Notes: a model not told the origin generated them from the sequence alone. Positions 1-10,744 are shown, counted from the first letter of the stretch. The stretch: 64,000 nt of DNA from Carposina sasakii (GCA_014607495.2 CP053159.1:5835501-5899500), one strand, 5' to 3'. Program-made: numbers and translations.

Positions 1-858
1 GTTATAACAACTTAGTGTGGGACTAGTAGTCCGGGAGGTAGCGTTGCATTTTTGATGGTGATTTTAGGCCGATCGATTTTGAGTGCAATTGATAGTTTAG
101 ATGAGGACATCAATTGAATTGAGCGTCAGCAGGCGCACTCAGGGTGGGGCGAGTGGGGAGAGAATGTCAAAAAAAAAAATCCAAAAATTATTTCTGTTCG
201 TCCGAAAATTTGCACATCAGTAGTTTTAACAATAATAATTATTATAGAAACCGTCAGCTGTGAAGAAAATGGCGAATGAAACTGATACAGGTTATTCTTT
301 ATGCTATAAAAATGATAAAAAAAAGCCTCAGCAGATCTATCGATAGGGGTAAAATCGTCAGCAAGGTTAATGCATACTCGGATTGAGTACCTGCTCGGCA
401 CATATAATCCCCTTGCTGACGATTTTACCCCTATCGATAGATCTGCTGAGGCTTTTTTTTATCATTTTTATAGCATAAAGAATAACCTGTATCAGTTTCA
501 TTCGACCGGAAATGAAATGAAAATAATTATTTTTAATATAGGTATATATAACCTGCTGACGTACAACCCGCCATTTTCTTCACAGCTGACGGTTTCTATA
601 ATTATTATTATTGTTAAAACTACTGATGTGCAAATTTTCGGACGAACAGAAATAATTTTTGGATTTATTTTTTTTGACATACTTGAAATTCTCTCCCCAC
701 CCTTACTGGAGCTGCTGACGTTCGAGTTACTCAATGACTATCCATGAAAAGTACGTTATGACATTAATCAATCGACCAGAAATTATTTTGTAAAATGCAA
801 CGCTACCTCCCGGACTATAGGTTAATGTGATGTGTAGTGAAAAAAAAAAAAAAAAAAA
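1..858 (+). mobile_element. 3' end of a tRNA-derived SINE (SINE1), split by a foldback element
   Basis: Bases 1-26 and 818-840 join into the 3' part of a SINE that recurs at 1756-1965, 11061-11285, 48483-48672 and 60745-60970. Shared words are 'cttagtgtgggactag' and 'taggttaatgtg'. An A-run at 841-858 is its tail. The two halves are separated by the inverted-repeat element at 27-817. Confidence 0.75.
27..817. mobile_element. Foldback/MITE-type DNA transposon with very long inverted repeats
   Basis: The ends are mirror images: TAGTCCGGGAGGTAGCGTTG starts the left end and its reverse complement closes the right end at 817. The match resumes through most of both arms, for example 311-360 against 405-455 (CTATCGATAGGGGTAAAATC and its complement) and 180-280 against 575-670. 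The whole 791 bp could therefore fold into one hairpin with a short tip near 375-395. TAG flanks both sides (24-26 and 818-820), consistent with a 3-bp target duplication in the surrounding SINE. No transposase is encoded; the small open frames inside are mirror artefacts. Confidence 0.85.
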
Positions 859-1018
859 CAAGTACTGGCTTTATAATTTTTTTAAACTGCCTGTGCTGAT
901 GTGTGGCTTCACTAGAATACATCAGCTGCATCTCTGTCAGTGCATGCACTATGAGACCACTTAGGACTTTAGGGGTGTTCTCTTCAGGGGATAAGCTAAG
1001 CAACTTGTCACTAGCATC

Positions 1019-2879
1019 TCATCCCACTAAACAAATCGTGGCTGTAGTATCCTGCATTTCTGGCTGCTTCATTTTAGCAACACAGCCATGGGTATATGTC
1101 TTTTTAAAACATCTCCACCAACCTATAGACTTCTTCTTGCTCGGTCCGCCCAGTACTTCGGTCCAAGTGAATGTCACACTGACATCTCTTGTCTCATCAC
1201 ACACATTCTCAGCAGTAAATACAAACACTGCACATGGCAAACTGCTATCCTGGAAACAAATATAGGACTATTTTTTGTTGTTGCACTAAAGTATATTGTG
1301 TATGAAAATTGCTGTCTTATTGGGTCTAAGGTGTATATTCTTCTTAAGATTAACATAGCCGTTATAGTTCTTTACCTTGTAGTTATGAGGAATGACCGGT
1401 GACACCTGTCTACAAGTCAATTTGACTCCGTATTTAGACAGATCATATGTAGTCCAAGCCAGTGGGTAGAGAGCTGTGTACTCACAATCAGCTGGGTTCA
1501 GGTTAAATTCCCAGGTTGGTATTGCCTTTTTGGGTTTGCTACAATAGAATTTGTTAAAGTTAAAAACTGGTGTGGTTCACCTAGCTTTTATATAAAGCAC
1601 ACTTTTTTAACAATAATTGATAAATAATTCACTATTAGGTCTACCTGCTGCAATGACCACCTTTTATCATCAATAATGAAATCCCAATGGAATGAACCAA
1701 CATAATAAATATTCCCACACTTCAAATAAAACAAATGTTTTCTTTCTTTCTCTTTCACTACACATTAACCTAGTCCCACTAAGATCCTTAATAAATTTTT
1801 TGTTGTGGGTACTAAGCAACAGTATACTTTTGTATAAATAAATACATTAATTAGTAAGTATAGAAACAGCCATAACTCGTAAACAAACATTGATATTCAT
1901 CAATGTATCAATGTTTGCACCTACTGGGATTCGAACACAGGACCTATATAAGGGGCAGCACTGATATTTTATAGGTTTAAACTGAACAACACTTACGCAT
2001 ATGTTGATAGCACAGATTGAAATATAGTTTCCTTATTCCCGTTTCTTATGTTAACAATAAATTGACATTCAGGCACAGTGACATACTCGTAAATGCCAGG
2101 GTAAAGCTGGAATCTACAGAACTCTCCCTTAAAACCTCTTCCTATTGTGCCTCCACCAATACCACCTATTGGGCATCCTGTAACAGTATACCTAATTAAT
2201 ATTTAATATAAATATTCCTTATCAGTGGTTTTATATTATGTTGTAATTGTTTTATCCTATTAAACTTAGAAGACACTAAAGGTTAAGAATTAATTAAATT
2301 GTATGAGGCATTACAATTCGGAAGTTCAAACATTCACAGGAATAGTGCAATGTTTTGTCTTGCATGCTAGGTGCTCTGGTCTGGTTTCTCGTGGCGATTG
2401 TAGTTAGTGCAAGTGCCTGTTGTCGCAGTTATAAGTTATGAGATCCGAGGGTCAGTGGAGGGTGTAGGGCCCGGTGGTGGGCGCACCCATAGTGAAAGGT
2501 TAAGAAAGCCGATACTTGAAACTTAAAATAAGTAGTACATACATACCATACATTCTTTGTGCTGATACCATATGTATATAGTCCATTATAGGGCGTTTTT
2601 TATTCATTCTTTTACCTATGTAATATTTTAAATATCTGGAAATTAACGTTTATAATGTAGTACATAAGTTAATAGTTTTCCAGTATGTTATAATAGGTAT
2701 TATAAATTTAGTTAAATTTGCAAATATTACCTTGCTGTAAGAGGCATCATATCAAATATTTGATTCACCTTGGGCATAACTATTTGTTTACTTTGTATTG
2801 GATACTCATGGTTTAAAAGTACCTTTAAGCCATATTGTGAAGGTTTATCCAGGTGATATTCTCGGTCTCCAGTATCCAT
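1019..2879 (-). CDS. GBA2: Non-lysosomal glucosylceramidase (GBA2-like), 5' part, with a premature in-frame TGA
   Basis: Exons on the minus strand: 2731-2879 (ATG at 2879), 2547-2635, 1997-2177, 1376-1538 and 1019-1249. All junctions are GT/AG and the phases agree (2, 1, 2, 0), giving 270 codons to the stop. GBA2 enzymes hydrolyse glucosylceramide on cytosolic membrane faces. Seen here is the N-terminal GH116 region: [20 protein letters not shown] and [10 protein letters not shown] across exons 2-3, [10 protein letters not shown] and [13 protein letters not shown] in exon 4, and [20 protein letters not shown] in exon 5. The catalytic (alpha/alpha)6 domain is absent, so the rest would lie left of the window. 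Exon 5 meets TGA at 1019-1021. The same frame then stays open to about 905 with weak family-like sequence (SLSPEENTPKVLSGL). This may be a pseudogene, a null allele or an assembly error; which one cannot be told here. The family call is firm; functionality is doubtful. Confidence 0.85.
1756..1965 (-). mobile_element. SINE1 copy in intron 3 of the GBA2-like gene
   Basis: Reverse-strand copy of the tRNA-derived SINE. It shows a pol III B-box-like 'ggattcgaac' (read on the plus strand), the shared 'gtgggtactaagcaac' and 'aacctagtcccact'. The tRNA-like head is shortened. It lies between exons 3 and 4 and does not touch the splice sites. Confidence 0.75.
2303..2500 (+). repeat. Dispersed repeat, copy 1 (intron 2 of the GBA2-like gene)
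   Basis: Shares about 160 bp with the reverse complement of 8489-8650, including 'gggtgtagggcccggtggtg' and 'gcatgctaggtgctc'. Its flank 'attcggaagttcaaacattc' recurs at 38204-38223. No coding potential was seen; it is probably a non-autonomous transposon. Confidence 0.6.
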
Positions 2880-2999
2880 TTTAATTACTACTTACGCAAA
2901 ACTGTACCTACACACGAAACAGTCATAAAAAGTGTATGGACTGGAACTTTATCATCAACCAACTCCGATTTTGGCTATTAAGTAATATTGTAAGTATTT

Positions 3000-3457
3000 C
3001 ACTGGCGAATTTTTTTTCTCTAATCACCTTATGGTAATCTTATCATAGGCTGTAATTTAATAAGATATAGAAATAGGCATGGAGCTAAAAAAAAATATTA
3101 TCTCCATGGAAATAGGTATTTACATATTTTTATGAATTCTATTCTAACCGCAAACAGAGAGTAAGTAGGTATATTCTTTGCCGCAAACAAAAAGATTTTT
3201 AGATTTTTAAAATATATTTTGGATACAGGGCAAAATTCTCCCGCAAACAGAGAGTAAACAAGTAGGTATATTCCTCTTTGGTATATTCTTTGCCGCAAAC
3301 AAAAAGATTTTTAGATTTTTAAAATAGATTTTGGATACAGGGCAAAATTCTCCCTAAACCATACAGCCAAATTCACCATTACGAGATCGCGATTTGTCCA
3401 TAGTATGGTGGAAGAACAAGGCTGTAAGGATTTGGAAGGAATATTTATGGATTAGAG
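3000..3457. repeat. Intergenic stretch containing a two-unit tandem duplication
   Basis: At about 3151-3354 a unit of roughly 110 bp is repeated twice. Both units contain 'ccgcaaacagagagta', 'gccgcaaacaaaaagatttt' and 'ggatacagggcaaaattctc'. The second unit carries a short extra insert ('ttcctctttggta'). No gene was seen here. Confidence 0.75.
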
Positions 3458-3644
3458 CAGAGGTTCCCAAACTTTTATTTCTCGTAGACCCCTTTCAAAA
3501 GTTTACTGGTTCTGGTGGACCCCCTACAGGCCTACATCACATACAAATTAATTGTGAACCTCAATTTTTTCACGCCAACGTAGACCCCCGTCGAGTCTCC
3601 CATAGACCCCTGGGGGTCCACCTGGACCACTTTGGGAACCACTG
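3458..3644. mobile_element. hAT-type MITE with 8-bp target duplication
   Basis: Starts CAGAGGTTCCCAAAC and ends with the complementary GGGAACCACTG. It is flanked on both sides by GATTAGAG (3450-3457 and 3645-3652). An 8-bp duplication and CAG...CTG ends are typical of hAT elements. At 187 bp it has no transposase. Confidence 0.9.
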
Positions 3645-3652
3645 GATTAGAG

Positions 3653-4379
3653 TCATATTAAAACTATAAATCTGCCAAGTACATGTCGGGCCAAGTTGAA
3701 GGATTCCGTAGTTGCCCATTACTTACCAAAATATGGACATGAGAGAATTTTTGCATTATTGGGTACTATTGGTACTATTGTTTCTCAGATTTATTCTAAA
3801 GTTGAGCATTATTGCTTCTCAGATTTATTCTAAACTTGTATTGTTTTCGATGTATGTACAAAATTTCAAATTCGGAACTTTTTTGATTGAAATATGAATT
3901 TAACCCCTTGTGTTTATGTAATTTATCTACTAATTAGGTACTTGGTTTATTAAATCTCATTACGTCCAGTCATATGAAGTGAATAAATTTTCGGGTTGAT
4001 TATCAAAATTTCTTATGTAAATAATTTCTTAGATAAATGGTCAGTCGGATCGAAAAATGTTAAGAGAAAATTGATAATGATTTTTAATACATATTCAACG
4101 ATACCCCACTTGATATGGTTTGTTGCCTTTAATTTTTTTCATTTTCACAATATGGTGTCCAGTAGTCGCCATATTGGATTTTCACTAATGTCATGTCTTT
4201 AGTGATACTCACAGGACTAAGAGGAATCTATTGACGTGTGAATCATAAAAATCGGCCCAGGCGTTTGGTCTATATAGTGGTTTAAAGGAACATACAAACA
4301 TACACACATACTTACATACATACATACATACATACATAGACTGTTAAATACTTTACCACTCCTTTGCCGCCTGGAAGGT
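3653..4379. repeat. Gene-free AT-rich stretch ending in a CATA microsatellite
   Basis: No supported gene. About 4230-4345 has the look of a transposon end followed by a (CATA)n microsatellite (about 4290-4340). Confidence 0.5.
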
Positions 4380-5215
4380 GGTTTGTCCAAACGGAGTTTA
4401 ACCGACCACCCCATCGTCGCAGAGGCTGTGGGACGGGCCGCTTTGTGGACTGGTACGGAAAAACTTATTAAACACTTTGACTATATTAAACACGTCCACC
4501 AGTACCGCAGAGCATGCCCGCCTTACAGCCGTGAGCGAGTGGGAGTCGGGACTTTGGTTACAGGCACTGCCGACAGCCAATGTCGGCACACTTTTGGATC
4601 GAACCACATTTTGCATTGCCACACGCCTACGCCTTGGGGCGCCTTGTCCCCCGCCGATGCCGATATAGCGATGCCGTCGATCAACTCGGGCACCATGGTC
4701 TGTCATGTGCTAGGAGTGCCGGTCGCATCCACACGTCATGCCAACATCAATGATATCATCCGTCGGGCCCTTGCCACCGCCGGGGCACCATCTGTTTTAG
4801 AACTCGTCGGATTGGTGCGCGACGATCGCAGGAGACCGGACGGCGGCATGTCCCTCATGCCCTGGGAGATGGGGCGCTTATAGTATGGGACGCTCTGTGG
4901 GGACGCTACATGCGTCGATGCTCTGGCAGCGTCCCATGTCCCAGGCACAGCCATAAGAAGTGGCTTTGCGGCCGTCACAGCGGAAAACCTCAAACGGCGC
5001 AAATATGCAAACCTCAGCGGAGACTAAATATTTGAGCCATTTGGGGTTGAAACCATGGGGCCATGGGGCCCGGGAGCCCGGGAGCCCATGCCTTTTTAAC
5101 CACTCGCTTCAACGGACGCACGGCGCGCTGGACCGTTGATGCACCGCGCCTTCGAGCAGTCATGAGCAGTGGCTGTCAATGCGTCGCACGCGTCCAAAGA
5201 ATCATTATTTATCTG
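4380..5215 (+). pseudogene. Decayed non-LTR retrotransposon ORF, C-terminal part (zinc motif plus nuclease-like region)
   Basis: The coding signal jumps between frames. One frame gives [18 protein letters not shown] and then [17 protein letters not shown], a C-C-H-C pattern (about 4540-4710). The next frame gives [20 protein letters not shown] and [16 protein letters not shown] (about 4740-4880). The order CCHC finger followed by RPD resembles the C-terminus of elements with a restriction-like endonuclease. Frameshifts and stops show that it is dead. A (ACAT)n microsatellite lies just upstream at about 4290-4340. Exact clade not assigned. Confidence 0.55.
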
Positions 5216-5279
5216 TACAAATCGTTGTCGGAGACCTATTATTTTGTGTTTCTATTGTTTACTATTTATTAGGCATCAT

Positions 5280-6160
5280 ATTAATAAACTTTATTAGTCT
5301 TAATTGTTGCCGTAACTATTTTTATTACGACTCAGAGTCGAAAAATCGTAGATTTTTCTATCAAGTATGCGTTTAAAATTATTTAAAATGAATGTTTTTA
5401 AGCTAATTGGTTTTACTTTGAAATTTATCTCATGTATATATTATGATAATTTTTAAATGCTTAAAGTCATAGTTTAAGTATAACAATAAAATTATGAGAC
5501 TTTTATTTCAACATATTTCACTATCTCGAAATTCCAACGCAACATTTGAAAGACAGAACCTTTGATTTTGAGAACTAATACAAATTCATATTCACCGTGG
5601 ACACTATGATACCCAAAACAAAAAAACTATTACGAGCATCGCGTTATAATATGAGGAATCCTACACAAAAAGAAAATGAAAAGTAAAAAAGCGCATGCTA
5701 AAATCTCATTAATAGTCATAGTATCCTTTTCATAATGAATCTTTCAGTCAAGATGTTAATATAGAAGCAGAAACTTAAAATGTTCACTCCGACAACTTAG
5801 TCACATGGGGTGAGCCCAGATAAATTTAAAGAAATATAAATCAATACTCTCGTTTTTGTTGAATCTGCTTGCAAAATATAACAGTCGAATAAATATTTTA
5901 ACTATCTAACTAAACCAACCGGCGTATTATAAAGCTTCAAATAAACAATAAAAATTCAATTTTTCACAGAAGGTTAGGAGAACAACTTGCACCCACCAAA
6001 CGGTAACCTTTGGGTGAATATAGAGAATAAACGAAAGTCTTATTCCTAGCGTCATCTAGTAGAAAAAACATCGTTATTTAACCAAGAAAGTGACGGAAAA
6101 TAGTTATAGCCGTATTATTAATGAGTTGAAGTAGGATAACTACGAGTATATTTAACTATG
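5280..6160. other. AT-rich intergenic sequence, nothing recognised
   Basis: No open frame with coding character, no clear splice-site pair and no recognisable repeat end was seen in this stretch. Confidence 0.5.
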
Positions 6161-6269
6161 TCCTACCAATTTCTAATGTTTTGGACACTATGGTGTCCAA
6201 GGGTAAGTGACGGACCTTTGGCCTTGGGTACTATAGTGTCCACTGTGAAGCGAGTGTTAAGGGCATCTT

Positions 6270-6420
6270 TAAAAGACTGGTCGAGACATCCCACAACCGA
6301 AGGGCTGGCCAGTACTTTGGACAAAGGATTAGCCTCGCCATCCAGCGGGGCAATGTGGCCAGCCTTTTGGCCACGTTGCCAGCGGTGGTGGAGGAGTTGC
6401 AGGAAATTTTCTACTTGTAA
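6270..6420 (+). pseudogene. 3' end of the same non-LTR family (plus strand)
   Basis: One frame reads GQYFGQRISLAIQRGNVAS and runs to a stop after EIFYL (about 6307-6420), the conserved tail of the element type at 4380-5215. The upstream part is lost. Confidence 0.55.
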
Positions 6421-6544
6421 ATATGTTTTAGATTTTAAGCTTTTTATTTCGTATATTATTATCAACCCAACTATGTAAATTATCACAATAAATTATGTAT
6501 TTACACAGTCGGTTACACAATTTATACACAATACTTTAATCTAG

Positions 6545-6670
6545 AACATATTTAAAAATAGAAGAAGATTGCCTGCAACTCCTTCACACCGCTAGCAACG
6601 TATCCAAAATGCTGGCCGCATTGCCCCGCTGGATAGCGAGGCTAATCCTTGGTCCAAAATACTGGTTAGC
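6545..6670 (-). pseudogene. 3' end of the same non-LTR family (minus strand)
   Basis: The reverse strand reads QYFGPRISLAIQRGNAAS, almost the same tail as the plus-strand copy at 6270-6420. The two remnants point towards each other, about 125 bp apart. Confidence 0.55.
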
Positions 6671-7367
6671 ATGTCGGTCGATTGATTTACAGCCAATTTC
6701 AATAACCGATCTAGAGAGATTCTTTAATGATGTATTGAAATTGGCCGTTGGTCTACATAATAAAAAATCAGAGTATAGTAGGTACATACACCTTAACATA
6801 CACAAAGTTGATTGGCCTACGGAATACTAATAACCGTCGACTTGCTGTCATCTGTCATCCATCTTCATTTTTGTGTCGCGGTCAGGGATTTGGTATCTCC
6901 TCTTAGGATGGATTCCAAGCTCTGAACAAGAAATTGAAACATGAAAAAATGACAGCCTCCCCCCCTTGTATTCCCACAAGGGATCCCTTACACAACAAAA
7001 AAATACCCTATAATATAAGTAAAGACGTTGAAAAAGGCATAAATATAATATTATCATGAAAAACTTGGATTCGTTTTGAAAATGTTTAACATATTTAATA
7101 GAGTAATGAAATGTATTTAATGTAATTTGTAATATAAATAAAGTGTACATAATATAGTAAAACAAACCTTCGCGGTAGCAAAAATTCCGTATTTTAAGGA
7201 ATGTTCTGTTGCTATGTAATGGTATCCCTGGGTAGCACATGACAATTTTGTCAAATCATGTCAAGTCGATTTGTTTGAATCGCTTCGCATATTTGTGTGG
7301 ACTAAATAAGATATTTTGGTGGTATTGATATAAATATAGTAGTGAAATGTATTGTTCGTGGTTGCAG

Positions 7368-8066
7368 AAGCGAGTGGCATCCAGGATCCAACTTATTATA
7401 TCACTCGTAAGTACAAAATTGAATTTCCAAACTATGGCCCTAGGCAATAACTCAAACGGCAAATTTTAGGCAATATTCACTCTTGCTTTTTCAAATATTT
7501 GTCACAAAACTTTATTTAGTTAGTTGCTTATCCTCATAATCCCAATATTTGCTTCTGAAGCGACTTTTTAAACATTTTCTGTGTATTGTATATTTTTAAG
7601 TAGGGTGCACATACTTTTCCATAACAAAAGACCGACCCTACAATGAATTTATTTTGAAATGTTATACTTTTTATTATCATATATAACATTATAAATGTGA
7701 AAGTAACTCTGTCTGTCTCGCTTTTACGCCTACTGCCGCCATTTACTGAGCGGATTAATTTTAGTGATAATTTTCTCTGCGTAGCTTTGGGTGGACCCAG
7801 AAAAGGTTTAAACGCCTAGCTTGGTGGCGCCTATCACTGTAACATTTTGTAATCACTAGTTAGTATAGGTGCTAAAATTTAAATTTTCAGATAATCAAGG
7901 AAACCCACGTATGGATTATAGTAACGTTACAGCTACCGAAATATTATATCACTGGATCAATTACTGGCAGATAGAGCAGAAAACATTTGTCGTTCATTAC
8001 AAAAACATTTATCGTTCTTATGCTCAGCTTCAAAGGGCGATGGAAAAACTTGTGCAAATAAAATAA
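7368..8066 (+). CDS. Unrecognised small protein, last two exons (5' end not found)
   Basis: Exons 7368-7406 and 7891-8066. The acceptors (ttgcag, ttttcag) and the donor (GTAAGT at 7407) are good. The phase is consistent (2 nt in, 1 nt out, 2 nt in), so the frame reads ASGIQDPTYYITHNQGNP, then VTATEILYHWINYWQIEQKT, then HYKNIYRSYAQLQ, and stops at 8064-8066. Two overlapping AATAAA signals cover the stop codon. The exon 1 frame has no ATG before an upstream stop, so at least one more 5' exon is required and was not located. The residue composition (aromatic-rich, balanced charge) and the phase match argue for a real gene. No family was recognised. An old LINE or processed copy is less likely because of the intron. 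Confidence 0.55.
7675..7840 (+). mobile_element. Fragment of a dispersed lepidopteran repeat (Helitron-like style)
   Basis: Contains 'gaaagtaactctgtctgtct' followed by 'tttacgcctactgccgcc' and 'gcgtagctttgggtgga', a word order common in non-autonomous elements of moths. It lies in the intron of the small gene at 7368-8066. No termini could be fixed. Confidence 0.35.
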
Positions 8067-8419
8067 AAGATATTTAATGGTTATTTAGTTGTTAAATCCC
8101 TTTAATCTAAATAAAACACTAAAGCATTTAAAACAACGTTTCTTATTTGTACGTATGCAATATAAGTATTCATAATGATGTACTCGTAAATATACCAATT
8201 TACATTCCAGGTCTTTAGGATCACGGACAATATCACAATGGCTATATGTGTAATGTAAATTGTGCAAATTTTATGTTACCTATTTTTAGGCCAATACAAA
8301 TTCCATTGGGTTCTCTGCAATTATTCCTACTTTTCTTTAGAAATGGATAATCTAATCTTCACTTATTAATTATAATGTATCCACCATAAAAATTAGCTGT
8401 TTAACAGAACTCAGTTGAC

Positions 8420-9070
8420 CTTCAAAAATGCAAGCATTACATGATTCACGTTTATGCTACTTAGCAATACTAGGCATTTCCTTACTATTCACTATGGGTG
8501 CGCCCACCACCGGGCCCTACACCCTCCACTGACCCTCGGATCTGATAACTCATAATTGCGAAAATAGGCACTTGCACTAACTACAATCGCCACGACAAAC
8601 CAGACCCGAGCACCTAGCATGCAAGACATACATTGCACTATTCCGAAATCAAAACCTAGATAATTAATCTACATATGTTTCGCCAACAACCGTGGCATCC
8701 TTAGGATTATAGAAATTAGTAAATTAGTAAACCACTAATTATTATGAACCTCATTTCCTTACTAGTTAAAAGTGCTATTAAATAACGAAGGGCACTAAAA
8801 ACAGCCCAAAGCTGTAGAATGGAATTACGGTGCATTATAATAGCACAAGTTTATGCTATTATGCAGCATTAGGCATCTTACTATTTAAAAATGCTAGACC
8901 CTTAGACATCAAAAACAGCTAAAAGCTGTATGCCGGATTTACATGACATAATGGTTTATGTTTATGCTGCTAAACAGCATTGAGTATTTATATCCTACTT
9001 AAAAATGCAATTGTAGAGCCAAATGTACTAAAAACAGCTGAAAACTGCAAAGCTGCTTGGAGTATTGATG
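8420..9070. repeat. Degenerate tandem repeat (about 117-bp unit) interrupted by a dispersed repeat
   Basis: The phrase 'aaaaacagc..aaagctgta' recurs at about 8797, 8912 and 9031, a spacing of 115-119 bp. Each is followed by 'tttatgct' and 'gcatta' type words. A fourth, partial unit near 8425-8480 is cut by the insert at 8489-8650, the reverse copy of 2303-2500. Probably a minisatellite core inside a larger transposon. Confidence 0.55.
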
Positions 9071-9531
9071 CACTAAAACTACAGGCATTACAAAATCATT
9101 TTGATATGCCATTATCCACCCCTTATACAGTGTAAAGCATCATAATGGTTTCAAAATGCTCATATAAAGCATCAAGATGCTGGGTAAACTCATATAAGAG
9201 TTTCTACGAACCTTAAGTTCTACATAAGTTAATTATCCGTTTGTTAAAATGCTTCCTGTGTTACTTGGGTTGTTCGTGTGTAATTCGATAAATAAATCGA
9301 AATGTCATTGAATGAAATGTCCATTAAAATTAAATTGTGAGTACACTCTACTTTTTCCCGTCTAGTTTTTCAAGGTCAAATTGGTCAAATTTTCGGGAGG
9401 CAGTTTTTAGTAAGAAGCGCTGTTTCCAGCTTGTATACATTTCTATGGTCGCGGTTGGAATAAAACTTTGACTATGGAATAAAATCTCTAAATCTCTACT
9501 TAGTCTGTGGAATAAACAAAAAAAAAAATGC

Positions 9532-9943
9532 GATTCGGCGGGAAAAGCTGGAAGGGAGCGGGTGTAATATTTTTGTTAAAATCAAAATTTATTTGTAAAT
9601 GGTTTGCATGTGTCCGTAAAGTGATGTTTTTTGGTAGATAAGTAATATTTTGTTTACTTGTTATGTGAATCTAGTGCGTGTGCATGGTTTTATATGCAGG
9701 TAAGCTGAGTAAAACTTTAGTCGGAATACGATCTCTTCATGGGCTCATGTAAGTTGTTTCTGCAATTATTTTTGATTTTTACTAATTTTAAACTCGTTCT
9801 TGAGGATTTTTCCGACGTTTCCACTCATCATCATTGTCATCCATCATAAATTCAGAATACATTTTACTAAACAATGATTAGGCTGTATGGGCTTAGTTCC
9901 CCTTGCCTTTCCTTCGGGATAAACTAAAAAAAAAAAAAAAAAA
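9532..9943 (+). mobile_element. Poly(A)-tailed SINE-like element (SINE3), copy 1
   Basis: Starts GATTCGGCGGGAAAAGCTGG and ends with 'cttcgggataaacta' and an A-run. The flanking word AAAAAAAATGC occurs on both sides (9521-9531 and about 9936-9946), a likely target duplication. No ORF. Confidence 0.75.
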
Positions 9944-9966
9944 TGCAAAGGGCTAGCCGTCGAAGC

Positions 9967-10372
9967 GATTCGGCGGGAAAAGCTGGAAGGGAGCGGGTGT
10001 AATATTCTTGTGAAAATCAAAATTTATTTGTAAATGGCTTGCATGTATCCGTAAAGTGATGTTTTTTGGTAGATAAGTAATATTTTGTTTACTTGTTATG
10101 TGAATCTAGTGCGTGTGCATGGTTTTATATGCAGGTAAGCTGAATAAAACTTTAATCGGAATACGATCTCTTCATGGGCTCATGTAAGTTGTTTCTGCAA
10201 TTATTTTTGATTTTTACTAATTTTAAACTCGTTCTTGAGGATTTTTCCGACGTTTCCACTCATCATCACTGTCATTCATCATAAATTCAGAATACATTTT
10301 ACTAAACAATGATTAGGCTGTATGGGCTTAGTTCCCCTTGCCTTTCCTTAGGGATAAACTAAACAAAAAAAA
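9967..10372 (+). mobile_element. SINE3, copy 2, with a perfect 15-bp target duplication
   Basis: Nearly identical to copy 1 at 9532-9943. It is flanked by GCTAGCCGTCGAAGC at 9952-9966 and 10373-10387. This shows that the apparent tandem repeat came from two independent insertions by target-primed retrotransposition. Confidence 0.85.
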
Positions 10373-10744
10373 GCTAGCCGTCGAAGCGTTTCTGTTGTTC
10401 TGTAATTTCTTGATATTGATGTTATTAAGTCAATGAATTATGATTTTTATTAATAGTTTTGTGTTTTGTAAAGTACATTGGTTGGTCAGTAACTACGAAA
10501 AAATACATAATATAAGTAGAAAAAAGAAAGACATCAAACTATGGAATGATCTACCTTGGATTAATCATTTTACTATCATTCTCAAAGTTTCTATGGAACT
10601 GCACATTTCCTTTATTTTCTTCTATTTTGGGCCACCTCGATCCCCTGTGTGGTCTACCTGGAAGCATCCTGACCTCATGTAATTTTTGCAGGTGCCATGT
10701 CCAGCTGTTAACTACTTGCTCCATTTACTAAACTTTAATACACA

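Noticed and set aside
370..747. Overlapping open frames of 78-125 codons on both strands
   Set aside because: They repeat the same peptide on opposite strands because they lie in the arms of the foldback element.
903..1265. Plus-strand open frame of 120 codons
   Set aside because: It is the antisense shadow of GBA2-like exon 5, which has family-specific residues and valid splice sites on the minus strand.
6848..7240. Minus-strand frame ending IPDRDTKMKMDDR as a possible exon
   Set aside because: An acceptor-like sequence precedes it, but the phase and partners could not be found, and it overlaps the upstream region of the plus-strand small gene.
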